Positions 8,085 through 17,374 of a stretch of DNA of 35,517 bases are shown one piece after another (position 1 is the first letter of the stretch; each line of letters begins with the position of its first letter). Made by a program: the position numbers and the translations under genes. The stretch spans positions 1-35,517 of the forward strand of contig DVLU01000103.1 in assembly GCA_018715365.1 (NCBI GenBank). Reading direction: 5' to 3'. The notes below the pieces were generated by a model that was not told the DNA's origin, made no database searches, and saw only the letters and a list, made by a program, of their open reading frames with translations. Source of the DNA: Candidatus Ornithomonoglobus intestinigallinarum. GTDB taxonomy: Bacteria > Bacillota > Clostridia > UBA1381.

Positions 8085-9470
8085 CTATTTCGTCAGCATA
8101 TCCCCGATTTCGGTCACGTCCCCCGCGCCCATTGTGAACACAATATCGCCCTCCGAGGCGATGCTTTTCACATACTCGGCAATATCGTTAAAATCCTCCA
8201 TATACTTCGCGTCAACACCCGTTTGCGCAATTTCCGCCGCAAGCTTTTCCGGCTTTGTTACGCCGTCGTCGTTTTCCCTCGCGGCGTAAATATGCGTCAT
8301 AATAAGCTCGTCCGCATCGCCGAACGCCGTAACAAACTCATCCCAGAGCGTGCGCGTCCTCGAATACGTATGCGGCTGGAAAATGCAGATTATCCTTTTA
8401 TGCGGCAGCTCCGACGCCGCCCTGAGCGTTGCCTTTATCTCGGTGGGATGGTGCGCGTAATCGTCTATTACAACGGCGCCGTTTACCGTACCCTTCTTTT
8501 CAAAACGCCTGTGCGTGCCCTTGAACGTTTCTATGCCGCGCGCCGCCTTTTCAATGTCCGCGCCCATTATGTCGCATACGGCCGCCGCCGCAAGCGCATT
8601 CAAAATATTATGCTCGCCCGGAACGCTCAGATCGATATGGCAGAGCTTTTTCCCGTGCTTCATAACGTCAAACGACGGGAAACCGGCTTTGTGTTCGATA
8701 TTTTCGGGATATACGTCGTATTCGTCCGCCATGCCGTACGTCGTTATTTTAAGACCTTCGGTGCCCTCGAGAGCAAGGCGTATATTTTCATCGCTGCCGA
8801 GCGCAACAACGTCGCCCTTGCCTCTTGTGAGCTCCGCAAACCTCCTGAAGCTTTCGCGTATCTGCGAAATGCCGCCCGTAAAGAAATCGAGATGGTCCTC
8901 CTCGATATTCGTTATAAGCGCGATTGTCGGATAAAACTTTAAAAAGCTGTTCGTGTATTCGCACGCCTCCGTAACAAAATAATCGCTGCCGCCCGTCCTG
9001 ATGTTTCCGTTTATTATATCAAGCTCGCCGCCTACGCTTATCGTCGGGTCAAGCTCCGCATTTATGAGCGCGTGCGCAAGCATCGACGTCGTTGTGGTTT
9101 TGCCGTGCGTGCCGCTTACGCCGACCGCGTGAGTGTAGTTTTTCATTATCGCCCCGAGAAACTCGGCGCGGTCGATAAGCCTTATCCCGCGTTCGCGCGC
9201 CGCCTTCATTTCGGGATTGTCGTCATGCACCGCCGCCGTGTGGACGCAGAGCTCCGCGCCCTCGACGTTTTTTGCATCGTGTCCCTCGTAAACCACCGCG
9301 CCCAGGGCTTCAAGCTCGTCCGTTATGTGCGACTTTGCCCTGTCCGAGCCCGTTACTTTGTAGCCCTTCTGTATCGCTATATGCGCAAGTCCGCTCATGC
9401 TTATACCGCCTATGCCGATAAAATGTATATGCGCGTTTTTTTCTATGTCGTTCAGCGAAAATCTTTCCAC
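8085..9470 (-). CDS. murC: UDP-N-acetylmuramate--L-alanine ligase
   Basis: Cytoplasmic ATP-dependent ligase that adds L-alanine to UDP-N-acetylmuramic acid, the first step of the peptidoglycan stem peptide. I choose the GTG at 9470, which has AAAGGGAG six bases upstream and gives 461 residues, a normal MurC length. The frame can be read back to 9527 but has no binding site there. The N-terminal nucleotide-sugar domain starts at HFIGIGGISMSG (16-27). The ATP-binding loop is GTHGKTT (120-126). The central region contains ITNIEEDHLDFF and the C-terminal ligase domain DDYAHHPTEI, both typical of Mur ligases. It is a single-gene unit divergent from spoVG. Confidence 0.95.
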   Translation of the reverse strand: MERFSLNDIEKNAHIHFIGIGGISMSGLAHIAIQKGYKVTGSDRAKSHITDELEALGAVVYEGHDAKNVEGAELCVHTAAVHDDNPEMKAARERGIRLIDRAEFLGAIMKNYTHAVGVSGTHGKTTTTSMLAHALINAELDPTISVGGELDIINGNIRTGGSDYFVTEACEYTNSFLKFYPTIALITNIEEDHLDFFTGGISQIRESFRRFAELTRGKGDVVALGSDENIRLALEGTEGLKITTYGMADEYDVYPENIEHKAGFPSFDVMKHGKKLCHIDLSVPGEHNILNALAAAAVCDIMGADIEKAARGIETFKGTHRRFEKKGTVNGAVVIDDYAHHPTEIKATLRAASELPHKRIICIFQPHTYSRTRTLWDEFVTAFGDADELIMTHIYAARENDDGVTKPEKLAAEIAQTGVDAKYMEDFNDIAEYVKSIASEGDIVFTMGAGDVTEIGDMLTK

Positions 9471-9546
9471 GTGTATCTCCCTTTCCGAAAAACCGCCCGT
9501 TCGGCAAACCTCGGCCGCCACGGTCAAAAAAGTATCTATCCTATTT

Positions 9547-9552
9547 ATTATA
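9547..9552 (-). promoter_or_regulatory. Possible -10 box for murC
   Basis: TATAAT on the minus strand lies about 77 bases before the murC start. The -35 region is poor (TTTCTT-like), so this is tentative. Confidence 0.35.
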
Positions 9553-9653
9553 TCGCTTTTTGTTGCAAAAAGAAACCATTTTCTGAAGATTCTGCGAAAA
9601 GCACAGTTTTAAAAGCACGTAAAATGACTTTTAAGAAAAAATGCACAAAACAC

Positions 9654-9682
9654 TTGACAAAACTTTATATTTTAGGTACAAT
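9654..9682 (+). promoter_or_regulatory. Promoter for spoVG
   Basis: TTGACA (9654-9659) and TACAAT (9677-9682) are separated by exactly 17 bases. This is one of the closest consensus promoters in the window and fits a highly expressed gene. The leader is about 75 bases. Confidence 0.75.
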
Positions 9683-9762
9683 AATATTATATAGGGGCAT
9701 CACTGGACAGACTACAATAATGAGTTAAAGCTATTCCCTTAGTATGGAAGGTGGTGAAAGTT

Positions 9763-10035
9763 TTGGAGATTACTGATATAAGAATAAAAAAGGTTTCGAC
9801 TGACAGCAAGATGAAAGCGGTAGTTTCTGTGACCTTTGATAACTCCTTTGTTGTGCATGATATAAAAATAATTGAAGGACAGGATAAACTTTTTACAGCA
9901 ATGCCGAGCCGCAAAACTCCGGAGGGTGAATACAAAGACATCGCTCATCCGATAAACAGTGAAATGCGGACAGAGCTTCAGAAACAGATATTAACTCAGT
10001 ATGAACGAGAACTTGCATTGGCTGATGACGAATAA
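9763..10035 (+). CDS. spoVG: SpoVG family regulator
   Basis: Small nucleic-acid-binding regulator that affects septation and sporulation in Bacillus and gene expression in other Firmicutes. Translation probably starts at TTG 9763, giving [11 protein letters not shown] and a 90-residue protein that aligns with the start of Bacillus SpoVG. AAGGTGGTG (9748-9756) sits six bases before this TTG and overlaps the GTG at 9751 that would open the longer frame. The conserved core [10 protein letters not shown] followed by [22 protein letters not shown] is present. It stands alone between convergent and divergent neighbours, with its own promoter and a strong terminator. Its codons are more AT-rich than those of neighbouring genes, as is common for highly expressed genes. 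Confidence 0.95.
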   Translation: MEITDIRIKKVSTDSKMKAVVSVTFDNSFVVHDIKIIEGQDKLFTAMPSRKTPEGEYKDIAHPINSEMRTELQKQILTQYERELALADDE

Positions 10036-10083
10036 GGCGCATCGGCATAGATTTTTAAAAATAAAATCTTTAAAAACAAAAAC

Positions 10084-10123
10084 AAAGCTTCCGAACCGTT
10101 TTTGGTCAGTTCGGAAGCTTTTT
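10084..10123. terminator. Bidirectional intrinsic terminator between spoVG and ilvC
   Basis: Perfect 13-base arms AAAGCTTCCGAAC (10084-10096) and GTTCGGAAGCTTT (10109-10121) enclose a 12-base loop. T residues follow on the plus strand and the A-rich tract before it serves the minus strand. It can end both convergent units. Confidence 0.85.
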
Positions 10124-10181
10124 GCTTTTTCTGATTTTTGCTTTTTCTGATAAGATGCGACGCTTATTTTGCGCGGAGAGC

Positions 10182-11216
<1,035 letters not shown>

Positions 11217-11276
11217 TTACCTCTTTCCTGTAATTTGTTTTTAATATAACACGAGATAAGCTCCCGTAATTACCGT

Positions 11277-11786
11277 TTATTTATCAACCTTGAGCGTGTT
11301 TGCGCCGCGCTCGAGCGCCGTCATGCCCGTGCGCGCAAGCTCCTCTATGCCGTAGTTTGACGTCATATCGAGGAACGCTCCGAGCTTCCTGTCGTTGCCG
11401 GTAAGCTCTATCGTCATCGTTGACGGAGAAATGTCTATTATCTTCGCACGGAAAATATTTGCTATTTCTATAACCTCGCTGCGCGTTTTTGGCGTTACGC
11501 GCACCTTGCAAAGTATAAGGCCGCGCTTTACCATTTCGTTTTCGGGCAGCGTCTTTATTTTTATAACCTCCATGAGCTTTGAAAGCTGCTTTGACACCTG
11601 CTCTATAATGAGCGCGTCGCCCTCAACCTCTATGGTTATTCTCGAAACGCTTGTGTCTGCCGTCGGCCCCACCGACAGCGACGCAATGTTAAACCCTCTG
11701 CGGCTGAAAAGCCCGACAACTCTCGAAAGCACGCCCGGATGGTTTTCAACCAGCACCGAAAGAGTATATTTTTCTGTATCAGTCAT
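11277..11786 (-). CDS. ilvN: Acetolactate synthase small (regulatory) subunit
   Basis: Regulatory subunit that activates the large subunit and mediates feedback inhibition, usually by valine. The 169 residues start with an ACT domain (about 5-80), with LVENHPGVLSRVVGLFSRRGFNI as its ligand-binding face, and continue into the C-terminal ALS_ss domain. The ATG lies one base after the ilvB stop, so the two are translationally coupled and expected to be made in balanced amounts. In many genomes the same gene is named ilvH. Confidence 0.95.
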   Translation of the reverse strand: MTDTEKYTLSVLVENHPGVLSRVVGLFSRRGFNIASLSVGPTADTSVSRITIEVEGDALIIEQVSKQLSKLMEVIKIKTLPENEMVKRGLILCKVRVTPKTRSEVIEIANIFRAKIIDISPSTMTIELTGNDRKLGAFLDMTSNYGIEELARTGMTALERGANTLKVDK

Positions 11787-11787
11787 A

Positions 11788-13458
11788 TCATTCGGCCTCC
11801 TTTTTGGGCATCCTGTTTTCGTTTAAGGCGTCGCCCGTCGGCTCGAACGGATCCACCTTAACAACAAGCAGATACGACCCTTCGGCGTTCATAAGCTCGT
11901 CTATGCCCTTGTCTGTTTCGCTGTTTTCCGTTATAACCGAGCTCGGTATGCCGTATGCGCCGGCAAGCTTGCAGAAATCGGGGCTTCCGTCAAGCGTTAC
12001 CGCCTGATAGTTTGAATTGTAGAGCAGGTACTGATGCTCATGCACCATGCCGAGCCTGTCGTTTTCAAACACTACCATTTTAACGGGTATATGCCACTGC
12101 GTCATTGTGCCGAGCTCCGGCATGTCCATCTGGAACGAGCCGTCGCCCATTACGGCAACAACGGGCTTTTCGGCGGCCGTTGCGGCGCCTATCGCGGCCG
12201 GAAGGCCGTAGCCCATCGTTCCGAAGCCTCCCGAGGTGAGCAGGCTCCTGGGCGTTGTGAAATTAAAATAATTCGCCGCCCATATCTGGTTTTGCCCGAC
12301 CTCCGTGGAAACGTATATTTCCGAATTTGTTTTGTCGGAAAGCCTCTGCATAAAGTATTTCGGATTTACAAAGCCCGTATCCTCCGTAACAAGCGGGCGC
12401 GTTGCGCTTTCGCGGACGCCGTCCGCCTCCGCTATCCATGCCGGGTCCGCCTTATACCCTTCAACAAGCGGCATAAGCTGGTCGATAACGTCCTTTATGT
12501 CGCCTACAACGGGTATATCGGGAACAACGTTCTTGCCTATCTCTGCCGGGTCTATGTCTATATGTATTACCTTTTTGTTGTTTTTAAAGCCGTCCGCGTG
12601 GGCAACGCTCCTGTCGCCGAGACGCGAGCCCATAACAACAACGACGTCGGCGCGGTTAAGGATAATATTTGCGCGGCGGGCGCCGTGCGAGCCTATCATG
12701 CCGTAGCAGCGCGGGCTTGACGACGGCAGCACGCCTATGCCCATCATCGTTGAAACAACGGGTATGTCGGTAGCCTTTATAAGCTGTCTGAACTCGTCAA
12801 CGGCGTCCGATATAACAATTCCGCCGCCAGCCAGTATAACCGGCTTTTTTGCGTCCTTTATCGCTTCGGCTATCTTTTTTATCTGCGATTCGTTGGCCTT
12901 GCCCGTGAGCTTATAGCCTCTTATGTTTATCTCGGGAGTTTCCTCGGGATAATCGCAGACCGCCTTCAGAATGTCCATCGGGAAATCTATAAGCACCGGC
13001 CCCGGCCTGCCCGTTCCGGCAATGTGGAACGCTTCGTTTACTATGCGCGGTATGTCCTCAATGCGCTTAACAAGGTAGCTGTGCTTTGTGAACGGCAGCG
13101 TTGCGCCCGTTATGTCTACCTCCTGGAACGCGTCCTTGCCGATAAGGCCCGTTGTTACCTGTCCCGTCAGCGCAACAACGGGAACGGAATCCATATACGC
13201 CGTTGCGATACCCGTTATAAGGTTCGTTGCGCCCGGCCCGGACGTTGCGGTGCACACGCCCACTTCTTTTGTTACTCTTGCGTAGCCCGACGCCATATGC
13301 GCCGCGCCCTGTTCGTTTCTTGTCAGAATATGCTTAATGGAAGAAAACGACAGCTTGTCGATTATCGGGCAGTTTGACGCGCCGGGATAACCGAAAACGA
13401 TTTTTACGCCGTTTTGCTCCAATGCCTTTACAACCATTTCAGCACCGGTCAGTTTCAA
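11788..13458 (-). CDS. ilvB: Acetolactate synthase large (catalytic) subunit
   Basis: Thiamine-diphosphate enzyme that condenses two pyruvates, or pyruvate and 2-ketobutyrate, as the first step of the branched-chain pathway. The start is TTG at 13458, with AGGAGG nine bases upstream, giving 556 residues. The catalytic Glu49 lies in RNEQGAAHMASGYA and the family motif GYPGASN is at 24-30. The ThDP motif begins GDG (438-440) and ends at EN (465-466), where NN is usual; the Asn is kept. The gene heads the ilv operon behind a promoter and a structured leader of about 145 bases. Confidence 0.96.
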   Translation of the reverse strand: MKLTGAEMVVKALEQNGVKIVFGYPGASNCPIIDKLSFSSIKHILTRNEQGAAHMASGYARVTKEVGVCTATSGPGATNLITGIATAYMDSVPVVALTGQVTTGLIGKDAFQEVDITGATLPFTKHSYLVKRIEDIPRIVNEAFHIAGTGRPGPVLIDFPMDILKAVCDYPEETPEINIRGYKLTGKANESQIKKIAEAIKDAKKPVILAGGGIVISDAVDEFRQLIKATDIPVVSTMMGIGVLPSSSPRCYGMIGSHGARRANIILNRADVVVVMGSRLGDRSVAHADGFKNNKKVIHIDIDPAEIGKNVVPDIPVVGDIKDVIDQLMPLVEGYKADPAWIAEADGVRESATRPLVTEDTGFVNPKYFMQRLSDKTNSEIYVSTEVGQNQIWAANYFNFTTPRSLLTSGGFGTMGYGLPAAIGAATAAEKPVVAVMGDGSFQMDMPELGTMTQWHIPVKMVVFENDRLGMVHEHQYLLYNSNYQAVTLDGSPDFCKLAGAYGIPSSVITENSETDKGIDELMNAEGSYLLVVKVDPFEPTGDALNENRMPKKEAE

Positions 13459-13490
13459 GAAAATTCCTCCTTTAATAATAGTGTAATCTG

Positions 13491-13560
13491 TGCCCCGGAA
13501 GGGGCAATCATCTTCAGATAAAGGATGATATATGTATATACGCTGCGTATGGCAGCGTAT
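13491..13560 (-). promoter_or_regulatory. Structured 5' leader of the ilv operon
   Basis: Three consecutive hairpins lie in the untranslated leader of ilvB, read on the minus strand. Their arms are ATACGCTGC/GCAGCGTAT (13538-13560), ATCATC/GATGAT (13507-13529) and TGCCCC/GGGGCA around TTCC (13491-13506). I see neither a T-box specifier/AGGGTGG motif nor a leader peptide rich in Leu, Val or Ile. The third hairpin has no T run, so it is not an ordinary attenuator terminator. The function is unknown. Confidence 0.5.
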
Positions 13561-13610
13561 CTTGAACTCACAAATGCTTTACATACGTGAGGTTAGCTTC
13601 ATACTATCTT

Positions 13611-13639
13611 ATTTTATCAGCCAAACGCCTTGTTGTCAA
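13611..13639 (-). promoter_or_regulatory. Promoter for the ilvB-ilvN-ilvC operon
   Basis: On the minus strand, TTGACA (13634-13639) and TAAAAT (13611-13616) are separated by 17 bases. Confidence 0.7.
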
Positions 13640-13688
13640 CACCCTTTTTATAGAATTGTTGATTTTTTATTTTTGGCTGCGGGGGTTT

Positions 13689-13711
13689 CAAAGGGGGCGG
13701 AGCCCCCTTTG
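13689..13711. repeat. GC-rich hairpin repeat, family B
   Basis: Arms CAAAGGGGGC and GCCCCCTTTG around a short GGA-type loop, between the trmB stop and the ilv promoter. Preceded by GGGGGTTT, as in other B copies. It may help terminate trmB transcription, though no long T run follows. Confidence 0.7.
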
Positions 13712-13725
13712 CGAATCCTCAATCC

Positions 13726-14364
13726 TCATCGTATGGCGGCTTCCAGCCTGTATATCGGCTGACCGAGTTCCGAAAACCTCGTTTCATACTCCGTCATAAC
13801 GTTCCCCTCAAAGCCTGAATTATGCAGATCGAGCGTTATATTCGACAGCTTAAAATCCTCATCGCAGAACGAATTGAGCGAAAACTCAAAAAGCTGCCTG
13901 TTATCTGTCTTAAACCATATTTTATCCCCGGGGCGCAGTATTTTCCTGTAGCGGTCAAGAAACCGCTTATGCGTAAGCCGCCTTTTCGCCTGGCGGTTCT
14001 TCCTCCACGGGTCGCTGAAATTAAGATATATCCGCTCCGCTTCGCCGTATGCGAAAATATCCTCTATCCGCTCCGCGTCGGCGTCGGTAAAGAGCACGTT
14101 TTTCAAATCCTTCTCCGCCGCCTTTTCCATCGCCATAACAAGCACGTCCCTGACGCGCTCTATCGCCACAAAATTTATATCGGGATACAGCTCCGCCATC
14201 CCCGTAACAAATCCGCCCTTGCCGCAGCCTATTTCGATATGCACGGGATTATCGTTCCCGAACACCTCTCTCCAGCGTCCCTTGTTCTTTTCGGGCTCGT
14301 TTGCAAAAAACCGCGCGCAGCGTTCCATTCTCGCATCGCAGTTTTTCTTTTTTCTCATTCTCAT
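13726..14364 (-). CDS. trmB: tRNA (guanine-N7-)-methyltransferase
   Basis: Methylates G46 in the variable loop of tRNAs using SAM. It has 212 residues, the typical bacterial length. The SAM-binding motif EIGCGKGGF is at 44-52 with acidic residue Glu69 in the second strand. The family signature appears as NFSDPWRKNRQAKRRL (115-130). The usual form is DPWPKKRH, so Pro is Arg at 121 and His is Gln at 125. The ATG at 14364 has GGAGGA six bases upstream. It is a single gene with its own promoter, divergent from walR. Confidence 0.93.
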   Translation of the reverse strand: MRMRKKKNCDARMERCARFFANEPEKNKGRWREVFGNDNPVHIEIGCGKGGFVTGMAELYPDINFVAIERVRDVLVMAMEKAAEKDLKNVLFTDADAERIEDIFAYGEAERIYLNFSDPWRKNRQAKRRLTHKRFLDRYRKILRPGDKIWFKTDNRQLFEFSLNSFCDEDFKLSNITLDLHNSGFEGNVMTEYETRFSELGQPIYRLEAAIR

Positions 14365-14395
14365 TGCGTTTCCTCCGCCGTAATCATTTTAAAAT

Positions 14396-14423
14396 ATTAT
14401 ACCACAAATCCGGCGTATGTCCA
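14396..14423 (-). promoter_or_regulatory. Promoter for trmB
   Basis: On the minus strand, TGGACA (14418-14423) and TATAAT (14396-14401) are 16 bases apart, with an extended TG before the -10. Confidence 0.6.
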
Positions 14424-14515
14424 GTGGGAACGTGCAATTTTGCGTGCAAATACTGCATTTTGACGAATATTTTTTGAAAAAAACAAAAATTTTTTTATAA
14501 AATATGAATTTACTC

Positions 14516-14544
14516 TTGCATACGATGTGATTTTCTGATAAAAT
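14516..14544 (+). promoter_or_regulatory. Promoter for walR
   Basis: TTGCAT (14516-14521) and TAAAAT (14539-14544) are 17 bases apart, with TGA just before the -10. Confidence 0.6.
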
Positions 14545-14603
14545 ATACGTAATAATCGTGACATGTATGTAACTTTACAGAAATGAAAGGACTAAGAGAT
14601 ATA

Positions 14604-15314
14604 ATGGACGCAACAATACTTATAGTTGAAGACGAACAGAATATAAACGATATTCTTGTATATACCTTTGCAAAAGAGGGCTACAAAACATTATCGGCAA
14701 CGGACGGCGTTAAGGGCCTTGAGATGGCGCTTAACGAAAATCCCGACCTTATCCTGCTCGACATCATGCTTCCGGGCATGGACGGCTACGACGTCTGCAA
14801 AAAGGTTCGCGAAAAATCAAACGTTCCGATAATAATGCTCACGGCACGCGAGGACGAGGTTGACAAGGTGCTCGGCCTTGAATTCGGCGCAGACGATTAT
14901 ATAACAAAGCCGTATTCCGTAAGGGAGCTGACGGCAAGGGTAAAGGCAAACCTCAGGCGCAGCCTTTTTGCGGCGTCGGAATTAAAGAACGAGGACCGGG
15001 CCCCGGGCGACGTGAACACAATAGTTTCGGGCGACCTTACAATAAACACGGAGCGTTACGAGGTCACAAAGAAGGGCAAGGTTATAGACATAACGCTCAG
15101 GGAATTTGACCTTTTGAAATTCCTTGCCATGCAGCCCGACAAGATCTTCTCGAGGGAAAAGCTTCTCGAAAACGTCTGGGGCTACGAATATTACGGCGAC
15201 GTGCGCACGGTTGACGTTACGGTGCGCCGCCTGAGGGAAAAAATAGAGGACGACCCGAGCATGCCCAAGTATATAATCACAAAACGCGGAGTGGGGTATT
15301 ACTTCAACAAATAA
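14604..15314 (+). CDS. walR: Response regulator, OmpR/PhoB family (WalR-like)
   Basis: DNA-binding response regulator, probably controlling cell-wall genes. It has 236 residues from ATG 14604. An in-frame ATG at 14583 is less likely because the AAAGGA binding site lies just after it. The receiver domain has the acidic pair E9/D10, phospho-acceptor Asp53 (LLDIMLPGMDG), Thr80 and Lys102. The C-terminal winged helix contains LREFDLLKFL, then WGYEYYGDVRTVDVTVRRLR and RGVGYYF, which closely match Bacillus WalR. The walK gene follows, separated by 232 bases that contain repeat A. Confidence 0.93.
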   Translation: MDATILIVEDEQNINDILVYTFAKEGYKTLSATDGVKGLEMALNENPDLILLDIMLPGMDGYDVCKKVREKSNVPIIMLTAREDEVDKVLGLEFGADDYITKPYSVRELTARVKANLRRSLFAASELKNEDRAPGDVNTIVSGDLTINTERYEVTKKGKVIDITLREFDLLKFLAMQPDKIFSREKLLENVWGYEYYGDVRTVDVTVRRLREKIEDDPSMPKYIITKRGVGYYFNK

Positions 15315-15321
15315 TTACGCC

Positions 15322-15343
15322 GGGCTGTCGATTTCGGCGCAGA
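15322..15343. repeat. Fragment of repeat family A
   Basis: GGGCTGTCGATTTCGGCGCA resembles the outer left arm of repeat A and lies 20 bases before copy 2. CCCTGT and ACAGGG (about 15345-15369) can pair across the junction. Confidence 0.5.
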
Positions 15344-15363
15344 CCCTGTCGCATTAAAATTGC

Positions 15364-15498
15364 ACAGGGCTGCTCGATTTCAGATGCAGAACGGACGAAA
15401 CGCACCCGATGGCGTACTTTGTGTACTCCGAGCGGTGCGTTTTGTTCGTAGGTAAACGGCGAAGCTGTTTACCGGTCTGCGCTGAAAGCGGCAGCCCC
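15364..15498. repeat. Palindromic repeat family A, copy 2 (compact form)
   Basis: The outer arms run from GGGCTGCTCGATTTCAGATG (left) to CTGAAAGCGGCAGCCCC (right). The inner arms are ACGAAACGCACCCGATGGCG and GAGCGGTGCGTTTTGTTCGT. The apical loop is only about CTTT, where copy 1 has three hairpins. In the side slot the hairpin is GGTAAAC/GTTTACC (15451-15473), unrelated to the hairpin of copy 1 at that place. It lies between walR and walK and keeps an open frame that artificially extends walK. Confidence 0.8.
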
Positions 15499-15546
15499 GG
15501 CGGGTATGAATTTACTAAATTTTTTAAAATAAGGACTGAAACAAAC

Positions 15547-17361
15547 ATGTTCAACAGCATACGCTGGAAGATCACCGTCTGCTTTATCCTGCTGTCGCTG
15601 CTTGTGCAGCTTGCGGGCGCGGCGGTTGCAATAGGACGTACCTCCGCGTATTTCCGCGGCGAATTCGAGGACACGCTGACGGCCGTATTTTCCGACAGCC
15701 TTGTTGACGAGCTCACCGCCGCGGCAAACGGCGTAACGCCGACGCAGGACGAAACGGGAGCCGTTGTTATGACGGAGGACGAAAACGCCAATCTTGCCGC
15801 AATACGCGGCATAATGAGCCTTTACACGGCAAACCTGTCGCTTGGGATGTCGCGCTTTTACGCGATACTCGATTCCTCCGGCAACGTGCTCTATTCCTCG
15901 TCAAACGCCGCGGAAACAGAGCGCACCCCGGCGATAGCAAGCGCGCTGAACGGCTCGGCGGACGCGGAAACGCGCCTTTCCGCGTCGTACATGGATTACG
16001 CCCTGCCGCTTATGAACGGCGCGCAGGTCAAATTTATAATATACGTAAAGGATTCGGGCGACGACGCGGCAGCCGTTGTGGGCGATATATTCAATATCCT
16101 TCTCGTGTCGCTCGGCGTGAGCACCGCGGCGGCGCTTGTGCTTGGGCTTTTGCTGTCGCGCTCCGTTTCTGTGCCGCTGCGCGACCTTACGGAAAAGGCA
16201 AAGCGTCTTGCCGAGGGCGATCTCGGCGCGCTTGAAACGAGCAATATAAACGACGAGTTGGGCGAGCTGACAAATTCTCTCGTCTACCTTGCGCACACGC
16301 GCCGCGAATCGACGGAGCAGGCGGTGAGCGAAAAGGAAAAGGTTGAAACAATCCTTCAAAACATGACGGACGGCATACTTGCCTTTGACATTTCCGGCAG
16401 GCTGCTGCACGTAAACCCCGAGGCAAAGCGGCTCCTGCGGCGCAAATATCTTGACGATATACGCTTCGACCGCTTCTTTAAGGAAATAAACGCCGATATT
16501 TCTCTCGGCGATCTGCTTTACATGAAGCCGGAAACGGCGGTTGAGCGCGAAATAAAGCTCGATAACCAGTATCTGCAGCTGAGCTTTGCCGTGTTCAATT
16601 CCGACAACAGGATAGGCGGGATAATCGTCATAATCCACGACGTAACAAAGCAGGAGCGGCTCGAAGCGTCGCGCCGCGACTTTGTCGCCGACGTTTCGCA
16701 CGAGCTTCGGACGCCGCTTACGATAATAAAATCCTACGCCGACATCCTTGCCGACACGCCCGACGCCGACAAGGAGCTGAGGACGCGCTTTCTCGGCACA
16801 ATATCGTCGGAAACCGACCGCATGACAAAGATAATAAGCGACCTTTTAACGCTTTCGAAGCTTGACGAAAACCAGTCCTACGACAAATCGCCGGAGGAAA
16901 TAGACGTCCGCGCAATGATAGAAGCAATAGTGGAGCGGCTGTCGCTCACGGCGCGCAAAAAGGAGCAGACGCTTACATACCACCCGATAAACGAAACGCC
17001 GAAAATCACCGGCGACCGCGACGGGCTCGAGCGCGCGATAGTAAATATCGTAACAAACGCGCTGAAATACACGCCCACCGGCGGGCACGTCGAAATATAC
17101 ACCTCAAAGGTGTACAACGACGTATGTATAAAGGTATCGGACAACGGCATAGGCATACCGGCCGACAAGCTGCCGCATATATTCGACCGCTTCTACCGCG
17201 TGGAGAAGGCGCGTTCGCGCGACAAGGGCGGCACGGGGCTCGGGCTTGCGATAGCGAAACAGACGATAGAAATGGGCTTCGGCGGCAAGATTAAAATAAA
17301 CAGCGAGGTAAACAAGGGCTCGGAATTTATTATAACCATCCCAATTCCTTCTGACAGATAG
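15547..17361 (+). CDS. walK: Sensor histidine kinase (WalK-like)
   Basis: Membrane sensor kinase that phosphorylates the adjacent WalR. I start it at ATG 15547 (604 residues), with AAGGA upstream; the open frame extending back to 15409 merely reads through repeat A. The order is TM1 (about 9-30), an extracellular domain (31-175), TM2 (183-205) and HAMP (206-257). These are followed by PAS (about 262-375, EKVETILQNMTDGILAFD), HisKA with His385 (DVSHELRTPLT) and an HATPase domain with the N-box NALKYTPTGG, DNGIGIP and GGTGLGLAI. The large outer domain fits a WalK that senses an extracellular signal, unlike the short-loop streptococcal form. The yycI-like gene follows after a 468-base repeat island. 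Confidence 0.92.
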   Translation: MFNSIRWKITVCFILLSLLVQLAGAAVAIGRTSAYFRGEFEDTLTAVFSDSLVDELTAAANGVTPTQDETGAVVMTEDENANLAAIRGIMSLYTANLSLGMSRFYAILDSSGNVLYSSSNAAETERTPAIASALNGSADAETRLSASYMDYALPLMNGAQVKFIIYVKDSGDDAAAVVGDIFNILLVSLGVSTAAALVLGLLLSRSVSVPLRDLTEKAKRLAEGDLGALETSNINDELGELTNSLVYLAHTRRESTEQAVSEKEKVETILQNMTDGILAFDISGRLLHVNPEAKRLLRRKYLDDIRFDRFFKEINADISLGDLLYMKPETAVEREIKLDNQYLQLSFAVFNSDNRIGGIIVIIHDVTKQERLEASRRDFVADVSHELRTPLTIIKSYADILADTPDADKELRTRFLGTISSETDRMTKIISDLLTLSKLDENQSYDKSPEEIDVRAMIEAIVERLSLTARKKEQTLTYHPINETPKITGDRDGLERAIVNIVTNALKYTPTGGHVEIYTSKVYNDVCIKVSDNGIGIPADKLPHIFDRFYRVEKARSRDKGGTGLGLAIAKQTIEMGFGGKIKINSEVNKGSEFIITIPIPSDR

Positions 17362-17374
17362 ACGGATAATATTA

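Noticed and set aside
8067-8942. Plus-strand open frame of 291 codons opposite murC
   Set aside because: A shadow of murC, which has complete motifs and a good start.
13459-13610. T-box or leader-peptide attenuator before ilvB
   Set aside because: No AGGGTGG-type antiterminator motif, no terminator T run, and no run of Leu/Val/Ile codons in the leader.
15354-15812. Small ORF within repeat A and antisense to walK
   Set aside because: It is formed by the palindromic arms and the reverse strand of a conserved kinase gene, and lacks start signals.
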